This document shows positions 15,171 through 26,849 of a DNA stretch of 64,000 nucleotides, piece after piece. A model generated the notes under the pieces. The model was not told the origin of the DNA and did not search any database. It was given only the letters and a program-made list of their open reading frames with translations. Positions within the stretch are counted from its first letter, which is position 1. Each line of letters starts with the position of its first letter. The DNA is from Pogonophryne albipinna. Lineage: Eukaryota > Chordata > Actinopteri > Perciformes > Artedidraconidae. The stretch lies in assembly GCA_028583405.1 (NCBI GenBank), contig CM053261.1, positions 10,658,459 to 10,722,458 of the forward strand. Direction: 5' to 3'. The position numbers and the translations under genes are program-made.

Positions 15171-16822
15171 CTTCTAGGCTACTGTCGCGCAGCTCCTGCC
15201 TCTCTGTTGGACTCTGTCGCAGCGGGGCTGCTGCTGTGGTGCGGAGCGCACAAAGCAGACTCTTCACAACGAAGGATCACTTCTTCTTCTTCAAGGAAGG
15301 TTTCACAGTACGCAGTCTACTGTCCCGCAGCTGCTGCCTCTCTGTTGGACTCCGGTACTGCACCTTACTCACGAGACGTTGTAAACAAAAAATGGGTGGG
15401 GGGCGAACGCAGTAACCACTCCGCCAACGCCACAGTCACCCCCGTCGTGCGGGCCGGATGAGAATGTCTGGCGGGCCGGATGTGGCCCGCGGGCCGCCAG
15501 TTGGTGGTCACTGCCCTAAATCTTGTATGATGGACCTTTGAAGCACAAGCGCACGCACGCACTATTGTGGGAACAATCAAACGCACCCTCCCAGGCACTG
15601 CGTGTTAGCGAAGTACAACTGGGATTTCGAAGAGGAAGATATGCTTGGTCAATTCTTAATAAAAAAGAAAAACCAACAAATTGAGCTCTTGAGTTTTCAT
15701 GAGCAGCGCCTAGCTACAGCTGCGGAGCTTTGGTAAATACCGCTAACAGTCTATTTCCTTAAAATGGTACATATCGCTGAATCTATATTTTCATCTTCAG
15801 GTGATGACATCTGCATAATGTCCCTGTACAATAAGATTCGAGCATTTTGTAATCCAGTGAGGAAATTCAAGACCAGTAAATATTGATTGATTAAACAACA
15901 CTAAATAAAATGTTAGTGTTTTCTTCTAACTCAGACTCTCTGCTGCGGCTGTACCTCAAAGACAAAACAATTGTCTGATGATCTTTGTTGAACAAGGTCT
16001 GATTGTCCTGTACATGTACAATGTGGGGTATTTTTAAATACTTTACTAAGCCACATTTAATATTATGTTAGACACAAGTTAGTTATTACTCACATATCAA
16101 AGTTTTTCATCTGCAAGATGGAAGAATAGCTGGGTGCTGCCTGGAGAGACTGATGAGAGGGACACAGGCTGGCTTCAGCAGCTTTCCACACAAAGCCATC
16201 ACATCTTCTCTTCCATAGTCCTCACTGTCCACTGGTGCTCTGTCAAAAGAGTGAACATCACAGCTGTCATGAGGGTTTCTTTACTATACATTTTCAAAAA
16301 TAATTAATTTTAGCAGTGATTTGGACCAAGCATGTATGATGTAGTAATACAAAAAGTATTTTAGTTCACAGTGTGACATTAGCTAGTCATGTTAGCGTGT
16401 AATATATAGAGCAGAGCTAACTAGCAAGTTAGCCGAACGTTAGCGGTTAGCTGTTTATGCTATGCTAGCTGTTGGCTACTGAACATTAACAAACTAGATT
16501 CCGCTCTAAGAAAGCTGTGAAACTTTACATTAAACTTGGCGACAACACTGTGATACCCCACTGCATGTTTATGTGTAATTCTCCCGTGTTGGAGACGAGA
16601 GGGTGGGGGGGCAGCACTGCAATAAGCTGTAAGCTAACGTTAGCAGCCGCATGTTAAGCCGGGTTTCCCGGGCGCAACATCTTGCAAGAAACAGAATCTC
16701 AGGGCTTCTTAACATTTAACAACCTATTAATGATGCATACCAACTTAACGGGAAGAAACTCAGCTAACTAGAAGAAGAAACTTAACCTTAAATAAAAAAT
16801 AAAACATTCACAAACTAAGTAA

Positions 16823-18716
16823 GGATGATCTACTTTGTTAACCACTTTGAAAAAAAGGTTGATGATATTCACTCTTCTTTTTCGGACTCACCTCTACTCA
16901 CGCTGGGTCACCAGACCCTCCTTTCACCCACACATGACCTCTTCCCCTCTCTCTCCAAGTGAGGTTCTTACCCTCATTACCTCTGCCCGCCCTACCACCT
17001 GTCCTCTGGACCCTATCCCTTCAAACCTCCTTCAGACTATTGCTCCTGATATTCTACCGTTTCTCACCCATTTCATCAACACTTCTCTAACTTCTGGTCA
17101 CTTTCCAAACAGTCTCAAGGAGGCAAGAGTAAACCCTCTCCTAAAGAAACCACTCTCAACCCGTCTGATGTTATAAACTACAGGCCTGTCTCTCTCCTCC
17201 CGTTCCTGTCTAAAACACTTGAACGCGCTGTCTTTAAACAACTCTCCTGTTATCTCCATCAGAACAACCTTCTGGATCCGCACCAGTCTGGTTTCAAGGC
17301 AGGTCACTCCACAGAAACTGCCCTCCTTGCTGTCACTGAGGAACTGCACACTGCTAAAGCAACCTCCCTCTCCTCTGTCATCATCCTTTGGACCTGTCGG
17401 CTGCATTCGACACGGTGAATCATCAGATCCTCCTTAGCACTCTCCAAGAACTTGGAGTTTCAGGCTCTGCACTTTCCCTCCTCACCTCATACCTCAAAGA
17501 CCGCACCTACAGGGTTACTTGGAGAGGATCGGAGTCCGACCCTTGTCAATTAACTACAGGGGTCCCTCAGGGCTCTGTTCTTGGTCCCCTCCTCTTCTCT
17601 CTTGTGCACAAACTCGCTCGGATCGGTCATTAGCCCTGCATGGTTTTTCATACCACTGCTACGCTGACGACACCCAATTAATTCTGTCCTTTCCCCGCTC
17701 AGAGACCCAGGTCGTCGCACGCATCTCTGCTTGTCTAGCTGACATCTCTCGAGTGGATGTCTGCTCACTCACCTCAAGCTCACCTTGACAAGACTGAACT
17801 CCTTTTCCTTCCGGGAAAAGATTGTCCCACTCTTGACCTAACAATCAACATTGGCACCTCTGTTGTTTCCCCGACTCAGACTGCAAGGAATCTGGGTGTG
17901 ACCCTAGATAACAACCTGTCCTTCACTGCAAACATCGCTGCTACAACCCGCTTCTGCAGATACACGCTTTACAACATCAGGAGGATGCGTCCCCAGCTGA
18001 CCCAGAAAGCGACGCAGGTTCTGGTCCAGGCTCTCGTCATCTCACGCCTAGACTACTGCAACTCCCTCCTGGCTGGTCTACCTGCATGTGCCATCCGACC
18101 TCTGCAGCTCATCCAGAATGCAGCTGCTCGCCTGGTCTTCAACCTTCCTAAATTCTCCCACACCACGCCGCTCCTCCGCTCCTCCACTGGCTTCCGGTAA
18201 CTGCTAGAATCCACTTCAAGACAATGGTACTTGCGTACCATGCTGCGAATGGTCTGGCCCTTCCTACATCCAGGACATGGTTAAACCGTACACCCCAGCA
18301 CGTGCACTCCGCATCATGCATCAACCAAACGGCTCGCTGCACCCTCGCTGCGAAGGGGGACCCAAGTTCCCATCAGCAAAAACACGTGGGTTTGCTATCT
18401 TGGCTCCAAAATGGTGGAATGAGCTCCCCATTGACATCAGGACAGCAGATAGCTTACACACCTTCCGGCGCAGACTGAAAACTCATCTCTTTCGACTCCA
18501 CTTCGAGCGATAGAACTATTAACAAAGCACTTATATACTAATAAAGGGCTGGCTTATCTAAAGCCAGTTGAGTAGCACTTGAAATGTTTTTGCTCTATGA
18601 AGCCTGATGTACTTATATGATTCTGTTTTCTTCAAGTTTCTATTTTGTTGGTCGAACGCACTTATTGTAAGTCGCTTTGGATAAAAGCGTCAGCTAAATG
18701 CAATGTAATGTAATGT
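16823..18716 (+). mobile_element. L2-type LINE, 5'-truncated
   Basis: Coding segments in shifting + frames give SPSEVLTLITSARPTTCPLD, the RT blocks [40 protein letters not shown] and LGVTLDNNLSF, then SRLDYCNSLLAGLP and WNELPIDIRTADSL. The 3' end has gtaagtcgctttggataaaa and a (TGTAA)n tail at about 18700-18716, the hallmark of fish L2 elements. Frameshifts near 17170, 17390, 17610 and 18200 make it non-functional. The 5' half (endonuclease) is missing. Confidence 0.9.
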
Positions 18717-19841
18717 AAATACATGTTTAACTCCATTACAGTTGCAGGACTCACCAGATCTCAAGTCTTCTGTTCTTTGTCTCGTTGCTCATATTTAACG
18801 TGTAGATGTAAAACGATCCCGATATTAATCCATAAACTCCTGTAGCAGACATACAGACAGCTGTAGCTCCAGCAGGAGGAGACCCGCTCAAACTGACTTG
18901 GATGTTTCAAATGTGAACGACAGGCGCGGACAGTTCTCATTGGCAGGTTTCTTCGATGACGTTTATATTAACCAATCAGGAGTGTTGTGGACTCATTCCA
19001 AACATGCCTGACTTGTCTGCCGTGTTTTGGCTGAATTCTATTTCAAGTGCCGTAGCTCTGGCTGTCGGCCAGAATCCGAAAACCATACGTTTATACTGTA
19101 AAACTAAGGTTTATTACTGTAAATTGACCAATGGAAAAAAAAAACACAGCAACATAAATAAAACAAGGATAACTGTGACTTATTGTTGAGTAAATAACAG
19201 TGTGTGTTTTAAACCTTGGTCCTCCCTACAGAGATTTCTCCACTTTCTATGATTTTAATTTTTTTTAATGATATTGTCAACTGTAGATGTTTACAATATA
19301 GTAAGTTAGGAATTTCATGAAAACATATTTATTTACTTTTGTTTCAACATTGGATATTTTGTGTTTGTGGTGGATTCAATCGAATATTGAGAAAATGATT
19401 TATGTAAAAATGTTTTACTTACATTTTACGTTTTTTTTATTTTACGCTTTTTTTTTACAGTTTTATGTTTACCTTAAAATTACAAAGAAAATCTTAAAGT
19501 CTTGTAATAGTAATACACTTTTATATTACGAGTTACATATTTAATTACAGATAAAAACATTTTATTTTACGTACATCTGCAATCATGTATTTTCTGAAAG
19601 TGCAAAAATACTGTAAATATTATATAGTAAATTTACTGTAAAAAAAAAAGGAAATAAACGTTATTTGTTGTTATTGTCAAAATACTTAAAATAATGTTTT
19701 GGGTTGTTAATTTATAGTTAATATCTGTCATTTTACAGGATTTTGCAAGTTATTTAAAAAAACATGATAATTACTATAAAAATTTACAGTTATTTCCTGT
19801 AAAATTACGATCTTTTTTTACAGTGTAGGACACTTATGTAT

Positions 19842-20362
19842 TGTGACGGCTGTCGCCTTGCCTTCTGCATTAACCGGCCTGTGAGCATTCTGTGCGTGTA
19901 TATATGTGTGTGTGTATATGACTGCCTTTAGGCACTATGGTGTGACGTTTTTTAGTTCCTCCCATCGGAAGAGGTCTGGACGACGCTTGATGACGCGGGA
20001 TGACGCTACTTAAGCTGCGACGCTGCTGTCATTCGGGGCGCTGGATTTGTGCCAGAACGCCACGCTACTCTACTCTCCGTTGTTTATGTCTATGTCTATG
20101 TTCTGAGATTTGTGACGGCGTTGGATTTGTGCTAGATGCCTCACTATTTTCGCCTTAGTGCCCTTATTGTGCTGTGACTGTGCTAATCTGTGGCCTCCTT
20201 TTCTGTTTACTTATATCATAAATAGATAGCTCCTTGTTTAAAGAGCCTATACCTTTGTTTATATCATTTTTATTTGAGTTTATTATTAAAATAAACCTCT
20301 TACCAAGAACATCTGGTTTTGTGTTGCTTCCCTTTTACCCTAAACGAGCTGGGGACGTAACA
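19842..20362. mobile_element. solo LTR with 5-bp target duplication
   Basis: A 521-bp segment begins TGTGACGG, ends CGTAACA and is flanked by tgtat on both sides (19837-19841 and 20363-20367). It contains an aataaa signal near 20290, about 70 bp from the right end. No internal retroviral or gypsy coding sequence is present, so it is a solo LTR left by recombination. The family (gypsy-like versus other) cannot be set from the LTR alone. Confidence 0.85.
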
Positions 20363-20523
20363 TGTATGTAGAACATCTGAAGATGCGTAGTTTTATTCAT
20401 GTTTTCACATCATTTTACAGGATATTGCTATATTATTTCACATATTTTACTTCTACACATTAATATCTGATTTGTAAAACATCACACACAGAAAGGTATA
20501 TCCGTCATTTAATGGTAAGCTAT

Positions 20524-21518
20524 CAGGGGTGTAACGGTTCACAGAAGTCACGGTTCGGTTCGAACCTCGGTTTGGAGGTCACGGTTCGGTACGGTTCGGT
20601 ACAACAAGAAAAAGCAAAAAAAAGTCCCAAATTCATAATTCCAGGTTTGTTGTTATTTATTTTTGAACAGTAGTGCAAGTTTCAGTTTAAAAATAAAGAA
20701 CTCTGACATTTTGAATAATTAACTTTACTAAACAGTTAAAAACAAACCACAAACAGTACCACACACACTCAGATGGCCATATTATCTATAATGGCTGATG
20801 TCAAACAAAAAGGTTTCATCAAGCTGTAAAACTAAAAAGAATGTCTTGAAAATATTACATCATAAATAATAAGAAAGTGTTTCAAGAGCGCAAAGTCGTT
20901 GAAAAACATATGCCAAAAGCTTCCGTTATTTATTTTGGTTTCAAGGCTTTCATGTCTATTGGCTTCTTAAAAACAGCGGGGATCAGCTGTTAAACTGCTG
21001 TTGTCTTTTGCCAGGCTCCGGTGATTGGCAAATCTGGGTGATGCATTCTGATATGATTTAGCATGTTTGGCGTGTGTTTCTATTAGCATACCGCACCGCA
21101 ATCGAACAACGCCGACACACCGTCCTCGTCCGATCCACCACTCGCACACTTCATCATTGTTGTAGTCCACAGGGAACCCGAAATGTTCCCACACAGCTGA
21201 TTTAAAAGAAGCAGGTGGGTTCTAGCTCCTGTGTGTTATCTGAAATCGCCATACTAACTTTTCTTCTTCTTGTATTTAGTTCGTTTTGTTGTTGTGTTTC
21301 TTCTTGTTCTTCATTTGTTGTTTAAGGGCGGCTGGCAAACAGCTTTTAGGTGCAATAGCGCACCCTGGATTATAAATAGTGTAGTGGATACTGCCCTGAA
21401 AGACAGACTTTTTTCCCACTCGTAAAAAAAGGCGTATTCGTCGTGTGACTGCATGTGCCGAACCGTGACGTCCGAACCGTAACGGTACGGGACGAATACG
21501 GATACCGTTACACCCCTA
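20524..21518 (-). mobile_element. non-autonomous BED-type hAT element, copy 1
   Basis: The ends CAGGGGTGTAACGGTT and ccgttacacccct are inverted, with flanking duplications taagctat at 20516-20523 and 21519-21526. The - strand at 21194-21060 keeps a BED finger remnant (VWEHFGFPVDYN, then Cys positions in VCRRC in another frame), followed by stops. The catalytic domain is deleted. A second copy of the same family lies at 52.4-54.5 kb. Confidence 0.92.
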
Positions 21519-21526
21519 TAAGCTAT

Positions 21527-22000
21527 TGAATTTCTGAATCCATAGATGTGTCTCCCATCACCCAAAACACCTGACTATTCTCTCAACTCAGTATTTACAG
21601 TCTTATATTCAAAGAAAATCAGTAATATCTTTAAAAACTACAAGTCCTTTTATATTAGCTGTGCACTGATATGGGGTAAATATAATATATCTACCAATTG
21701 GATCAAATATAAAAGTCAGCCGAATTAGTATTGATACTGCAAGGAGACGTATTGTGTGAAGAGAAATTGAAGATGTTGTTTAATTGTTGATATATTTATG
21801 ATCCACGTCAAGTATTCAGTTTCGGCGGCATTTCTTCCAGTTTTTCCAAAGGTCTTCTCATCAGGGCTCTATAAATAAAGAACTACGGCAGATCTGTAAT
21901 ATTTAATGCAGCCGAACCGTGTATTACAATGCCGTTATGTGATGACTTTCAAAGAGAAAAGCAAGCACACTCGGAATAAAGTATTATTTTATTTTTAATA
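21527..22000. other. intergenic, nothing recognised
   Basis: A/T-rich spacer between the hAT element and the 33-bp minisatellite. No coding, RNA or repeat signal was seen. Confidence 0.5.
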
Positions 22001-22004
22001 AAAT

Positions 22005-22150
22005 TGAGTCGGAGGGACCCCGACTGTGAAGGGACTTGAGTCGGCGGGACCACCGACAGAGAAGTGACTTGAGTTGGCGGGACCCCCGACGGAGAAGGGA
22101 CTTGAGTTGGCGGGACCCCCGACGGTGAAGGGACTTGAGTCGGCGGGTGC
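22005..22150. repeat. 33-bp minisatellite, about 4 units
   Basis: Units contain gggacttgagttggcgggac and cccgacggagaa with c/t variants. The 11-residue periodic ORFs (GGPANSSPFSV-type) on both strands follow from the 33-bp period. Confidence 0.9.
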
Positions 22151-22500
22151 TGGGGCTTGGACCGGTAGCCTGGATGCCGGCGAACGAGCTTGTAGCCTGG
22201 CCTTATTTAACAAAAAAGCTGTTGACTATGAACAGACAAGAAAAAAACATAAATCCATAAATCCGTAACATGAGGTCCAGACAAAACCGACAGGGACAAA
22301 GCTGGAGGTGTAAGGAAGACGGCGACACGGTCTTTAAATACACAGAAGTGTAATCACAGGACAAGACACAGCTGGGCAGGGGAGGCAGAAACACAAGGGC
22401 AACACAATCAGACAATCAAGCACAGGAGGGAAACTAAGGACAGGAAGTAAAACTAGACAAGACGGGAAGTAACAGACATAACATGGGGGTGAACACTTTT
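22150..22500 (-). mobile_element. LTR-like or retroelement fragment
   Basis: On the - strand a TATA-like tatttaaag is followed by a C/T-rich region and, further on, gttaaataaggcc. The upstream part is rich in cttcctgt / tcctgtgcttg motifs seen in fish LTRs. No duplicated flank and no coding region were found, so this is a weak call. Confidence 0.3.
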
Positions 22501-22886
22501 CAAATTAAAAGTGGAAAATATCAAACAAAAACCCATAACCATGACAAAAGATAAGGAGCAGAATCGTAAAATTGATACAGTATTTGACAGGCAGCCAGTG
22601 AAGTTGCTGAAGAACAGGAGTGATGTGTTTAATGGAGAGAGAGTTCTGGTGATGATGCGGCCGGCCGTGTTTTGGACCAGTTGAAGTTTGTGGATGGACT
22701 TGAGAGGGAGACCAAAGAGAAGAGAGTTGCAGTAGTCGATGTGTTAAGTGACCAGGGTGTGAACAAGGAGGGCGCTGCTGTTCGGTGTGAGGGACAGGCG
22801 GAGGCGGTTGATGTTACGTATATATGGAAATAACCAGACCGAATTGAGCTACTGATGTAAGCTTTGAAGGAAAGTGTGCTCAAAAG

Positions 22887-24189
22887 CATAGTTCAGTAAC
22901 AGGCGGACCGCGGTCCGGATCTGGACCCAGACGCCGACCTATACGGACCCGGACCTATAATCACTACATTAATAGGGGATTTCAATTTTGACGGGGCGAT
23001 TCTATTTGAACCGCCGCCGACAGGGGGCGAAAGAGACGAGTGAGCGATACAGGGAGAGAAACACAGAAGAAGAGACGAGAGAGCGGCAGAGAGAAGCGGA
23101 GAGGAAAGTGAGTGAAGAGAATAATTAGCGACAGGGAGAGAAGCGGAGAGGAGAGTGAGTGAAGAGAATAATTAGCGACAGGGAGAGAAGCGGAGAGGAG
23201 AGTGAACATGCGTTTTAGCGGCAGACAAGGAGAGACAAATAATTACACATGGCGCTCTCCAAGAAGAGGAAAGTGGACAGTGAGAACAGAGCTTTTAACC
23301 CTGAGTGGACGGACTAATTCATGTTCATCCTGCCCACTGGGAGCACAGAACCAGTGTGTCTCATTTGTTCAGAGACCATGGCACTCATTAAAAGTGTCAA
23401 AACGCCACTATGAGACAAAACACAGTGTTTGACCAAACATTCCCTCTCAAGTCAGAACTGAGGTCACAAAAAATAAGCACTCTCAGAGCCCAATATGATC
23501 AGTCCACCAGGATCAAAATTAAAACTAAATATCGTTCCAGGGCAGGATAACCAATGAGCACCTGCATGTGTGTATGAGAATGGGCCTGACACCATTTCAG
23601 CCCAAATTTAAACTCATGGCAGGAGAAGCTCGAGCTCAATTCTCGCAGTGAACAAAAACAAGTGAGTGAGGGACTGCAATATAAGAGGGAAAGAAACTTT
23701 GAAACTGTTCAATTGTTATGATGTGTAAAGACTGATATTGTTCTATAATCGGCTGAAACTGTTATGTCATGATGTGAAACGGTTAGCAAAGAAAAAAGGG
23801 AAACTCAAGCTGCTGCTACACTTTATTTAATTTATCTAAAATTAAGCAATTTTAAGATGCACACATTTTCAAAAGCTATTTTATTTATTTTCTCAATTTG
23901 ATTTTGAAATGCAGCCCGAGAGGAACATAACACATATCCACAGTATTTTACTGTATATCTGTATAGTTCAATGTTAATTGACAATAAATATTGTTGTTTT
24001 TGAAATGTACTTTCTTTATTTGATTGGCAGTCAGTTGTTGATTACATGCAGACGTTGATAAAGCTACAGGCTAATTCAATATATATCACACTAATTCATA
24101 AAGCAAGTTAGACATTTTGATGTTCCGGACCTTAGCATGGGGAGATTTTCTCTAACTGGACCTCGTTGAATTTTAGTTGAATACCCTTG
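22887..24189 (+). mobile_element. hAT element inserted in the LINE, 8-bp target duplication with one mismatch
   Basis: The flanks are ctcaaaag (22879-22886) and ctctaaag (24190-24197). The element starts CATAGTTCAGTAAC and ends TTGAATACCCTTG, a degenerate inverted pair. It contains a 2.5-fold direct repeat of about 53 bp at 23090-23205 and a transposase N-terminal remnant. Confidence 0.8.
23249..23480 (+). pseudogene. hAT transposase N-terminus remnant
   Basis: From the ATG at 23249 it reads MALSKKRKVDSENRAFNPEW, and after a stop and frame changes FILPTGSTEPVCLICSET, KRHYETKHS and PLKSEL. This is the BED-like C2H2 finger at the start of hAT-derived proteins such as the GTF2IRD2/ZBED5-like group. 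The rest of the transposase is absent. Confidence 0.75.
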
Positions 24190-24523
24190 CTCTAAAGGAT
24201 AACACCCAGACTCCAAACCTGAGGGGAGAGTGAGCCTGAAGAGTTGTCGATGGAAATGGAGAAACAGTCAGGATTGGTTAGGCTGGATTTGGTTTCCTGT
24301 AAGCAATCAGAGAGAGAGGTGGGAGGGAGGATGGAGGTCGATTTGGAGGACCAATAGAGCTGGTTCCCATCAGCGTAGCAATGAAAATGAATGTTGAATT
24401 TACGGAAGATATGGCCAAGAGGAACAATATAAATGATGAAAAGAAGAGGCCCCAGGACAGAGCCCTGGGGAACACCGGTAGTGACTGGGAGTGGCTGTGA
24501 TTTGAAAGTTTTGAGTTGATGAA

Positions 24524-25270
24524 CTGAGATGATGACCATCTTGGTCAAAGTTACAGGGGGGGTGCCAAATCCATCAGCCATAACTCTAGCTCTGCCAGGT
24601 TTAAAAACACTTATTTAATTTGATTCCTAATAGGATGAGAGTATATTGCTTTTGTTTAGTTAATAAACAAGAAGGTAATACGTAACACCAGTGTGATTTC
24701 GATGCGATTATGACCATCCTGGCCAGAGTTAACCTGTTAAGCCGGGCAGCCCCCGGTCTTGATACAGGGTACTTATTATATGTTATAGTTTGGATTCCTA
24801 AAGCTTTTAGTCTCCGATCCCATAATTCAAGGGTGGTTTTCACTATAAGTAATGTGTATTTTTTGGACGGACACTATCATTTACATTTTTGGACTATGTT
24901 CAATCTGAATTTACTTTAAAATAAAAAATATCTACATTGATTCTGACTTTTCTACATCCAACTCACAGGTTTATCATTGCTTTGAGAAAAAATATTATTA
25001 ATTTACCCCTTTTAGAAGTGAAGATATAGTCATTTGTTTTGGGAATGTCATTTTCGAGCCTGAGACCTGAAAACAGGCTCAGGGCTCAACAGGTTAATGG
25101 AGGGTGCCAAATCAGGCAGCAATAACACCAGCTCAGACAGCCATTTAATACACCATGAATCCAGAGTAAATTGCTTTTGTATGGTTAAACATGAAGGTAA
25201 TAACTATCAGGGGTATTTTTGTGAGAGGATGACCGTCCTGGCCCATGTTAGTGGGGGAGTGCCAAATCCG
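24524..25270. repeat. three degenerate tandem units upstream of the first TAAR
   Basis: The motif gatgaccrtcctggc + gggtgccaaatc + agccat recurs at about 24530, 24710 (interrupted by the TTAA element) and 25225. A stretch like aattgcttttgtt and gaaggtaata follows each of the first two. Without the insertion the unit is about 175-180 bp. Confidence 0.7.
24733..25093. mobile_element. TTAA-flanked MITE, 361 bp
   Basis: TTAA at 24729-24732 and 25094-25097 brackets inverted ends CCTGTTAAGCC and GGCTCAACAGG. Removing it plus one TTAA restores the repeat unit found on either side. The TTAA target points to the piggyBac or Kolobok superfamily. Confidence 0.85.
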
Positions 25271-25474
25271 GCGGCCATTACATTTGATGCATGGAAGCAA
25301 GTGATGAAGACTAAGATGAAGATGACTGCAGAAAACAAAGTAGAGCTGAGGGATTTCAGTCTTTGCTAGAAAGTAAGCAGTAGTAGGGGCAAGACAGATT
25401 GAGAAGAAATGTATCAGCTGTAGAACAGAGAGCTTTGCCAGACCACAGCAGCTTTTCAACACGTCTCTCTGCAA

Positions 25475-26746
25475 ATGGAGACTTCCCAAATGGATGAACT
25501 CTGCTTTCCACAACTCTTCAACAACTCCTGCAGGAAGCCTACGCCAGCTCAGGCAGATGTCCTGCTCGCTTACATCCTGCTGTCCTTCATTGCTCTGATC
25601 ACTGCAGCTCTCAATCTGCTGGTCATCATCTCTATCTCCCACTTCAGGCACAGACAAACTTTCAACTTAAGCTTATATTTGTTAATAATGGAAAAAATAA
25701 CATGATTTAGCCATGCATATATTTATTTTAATTAATGCTTCAGATAAAAGTTGTTCTGTTTTAAATGATAACATATTCAAACATGACGTTGTGTGACAAA
25801 ATATTTAAAGCAGGCACTCCTCAGCAAATGCATGTCCATAAAAATGCTTTTTTTGTGTTGTACTGCTGTTTGTTGTTACAAGCTATTGTTGATAATCTTA
25901 TTTATGATGATATTCTTCCTTTCCAGGCAGCTCCACACCCCCACTAACCTCCTCATCCTCTCCCTGGCTGTCTCAGACTTCCTTGTGGGCCTCATTTTGA
26001 TGCCTGTTAAAATCCTTCTAACAGAGACTTGCTGGTACTTGGGTGACCTGATGTGTGCTCTGTATAATATTGTTGATTTTATCATTACCTCTTCTACGGT
26101 TGGAAACATGGTGCTCATATCCATTGATCGTTATTTTGCTATTTGTGACCCTCTACATTACACCATCAGAGTAACTCTGAACAGAACAAAAATCTGCATC
26201 TGTCTTTGTTGGATTTGCTCTGTTATCTATAATTGTCTCATCTTAAAGGACTTTCTGAGTCAACCTGATTCACATAATTCTTGCCATGGAGAGTGTGTAA
26301 TTGTGACTGACAATATCACAGGAGCTGTTGACTTGGTTGTTAACTTTATTACCCCCATTACTGTTATCATAGTTCTGTATATCAGAGTGTTTGTGGTGGC
26401 TGTGTCTCAGGCTCGAGCCATGCGATCTCATGTTATCGCTGTCACTATGCAACGTTCAGTTGGTGCAACTGCTAAGAAATCTGAGATGAAAGCAGCCAGG
26501 ACTCTTGGTGTTGTTGTCCTTGTGTTTTTAATATGTTTTTTTCCATATTACGCTCCATCCCTGATAGGTGAGGATATTGAAAATAGTAGTTCAACCTCAC
26601 CCATTGTAGTCTGGTTGCTGTATTTTAACTCTTGTCTTAACCCATTGATTTATGCCTCGTTATACCCCTGGTTTAGAAAATCTATCAAGCTCATTGTTAC
26701 CCTTAAGATACTTCAGTCCTACTCGTGTGATTCTAAAATACTGTAA
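25475..26746 (+). CDS. trace amine-associated receptor (TAAR), two exons, 330 residues
   Basis: Exons 25475-25647 and 25927-26746 join in phase inside Arg58 (SISHF-R-QLHTPTNLL). The product is a seven-helix class A receptor. It has an N-glycosylation site NNS near residue 16, the conserved Asp75 of TM2, Asp108 at 3.32 (seven residues after the TM3 Cys101), DRY at 125-127, Cys181 in loop 2, Asp193 at 5.42, and the TAAR fingerprint NSCLNPLIYASLYPWF in TM7. TAARs detect amines in olfactory neurons and couple to Gs/Golf. Having both Asp3.32 and Asp5.42 matches the diamine pattern reported for zebrafish TAAR13c. The intron donor is GC, not GT. The reading frame is intact. The paralogue is at 54721. 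Confidence 0.93.
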
Positions 26747-26782
26747 TGACGGGCTGGGGTTGAGATATATTCTAAAAAAACT

Positions 26783-26819
26783 CAGTACGTAATGTGTAAT
26801 GATTACACATTACGTACTG
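26783..26819. repeat. 37-bp near-perfect hairpin after the TAAR stop
   Basis: The arms cagtacgtaatgtgtaat and attacacattacgtactg (18 bp each, perfect) are separated by a single g. It lies 37 bp after the TAAR stop codon, in the predicted 3' UTR, and before aataaa at 26839-26844. Confidence 0.85.
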
Positions 26820-26849
26820 TATTAAAATATTATGCAACAATAAAATATT

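Larger units (their letters stand above)
14127..15513. mobile_element. non-autonomous hAT element (outer), perfect 8-bp target duplication
   Basis: The ends CAGGGATCACCAACT and AGTTGGTGGTCACTG are inverted with two mismatches and are flanked by ccctaaat at 14119-14126 and 15514-15521. Internal GC-rich cggcccgcgggccac-type sequence is typical of fish hAT MITEs. A second hAT is nested inside. No transposase is encoded. Confidence 0.93.
11862..19825. mobile_element. CACTA-like (EnSpm/CMC-type) element with nested insertions
   Basis: The left end is TA-CACTGTAAAAAA and the right end is its inverse, TTTTTTTACAGTG-TA. Both sides are rich in further ctgtaaaa/ttttacag motifs, the subterminal repeats expected of CACTA elements. 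A GC hairpin (ctggcagcagcggctgcca) lies just inside the left end and recurs at about 12294. The 7.96 kb between the ends hold two hAT elements, LINE pieces, a minisatellite and an L2 element, so the original element was much shorter. No transposase is recognisable. It could alternatively be two unrelated ends of the same family. Confidence 0.6.
22560..24523 (-). mobile_element. CR1/L2-type LINE fragment, split by a hAT insertion
   Basis: The - strand segment 24523-24198 encodes [31 protein letters not shown] and [11 protein letters not shown]. After the hAT (22887-24189), the LINE resumes with [36 protein letters not shown] and [15 protein letters not shown] down to about 22560. The join is at LGVIL / STLSF, exactly the conserved block of this family. 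A stop and frame changes show that it is dead. Both 5' and 3' ends are truncated. Confidence 0.88.

Noticed and set aside
15590..15890. + strand exon pair (YNWDFEEEDMLGQFL... and SLYNKIRAFCNPVRKFK)
   Set aside because: Each looks exon-like, but the splice phases do not fit: joining the gtaaat donor to the ttcag acceptor gives an immediate stop. No family was recognised.
16090..16250. - strand exon-like ORF (RAPVDSEDYGREDVMALCGK...) with a good acceptor
   Set aside because: The + strand of the same stretch is equally open, no neighbouring exon was found, and I recognise no family.
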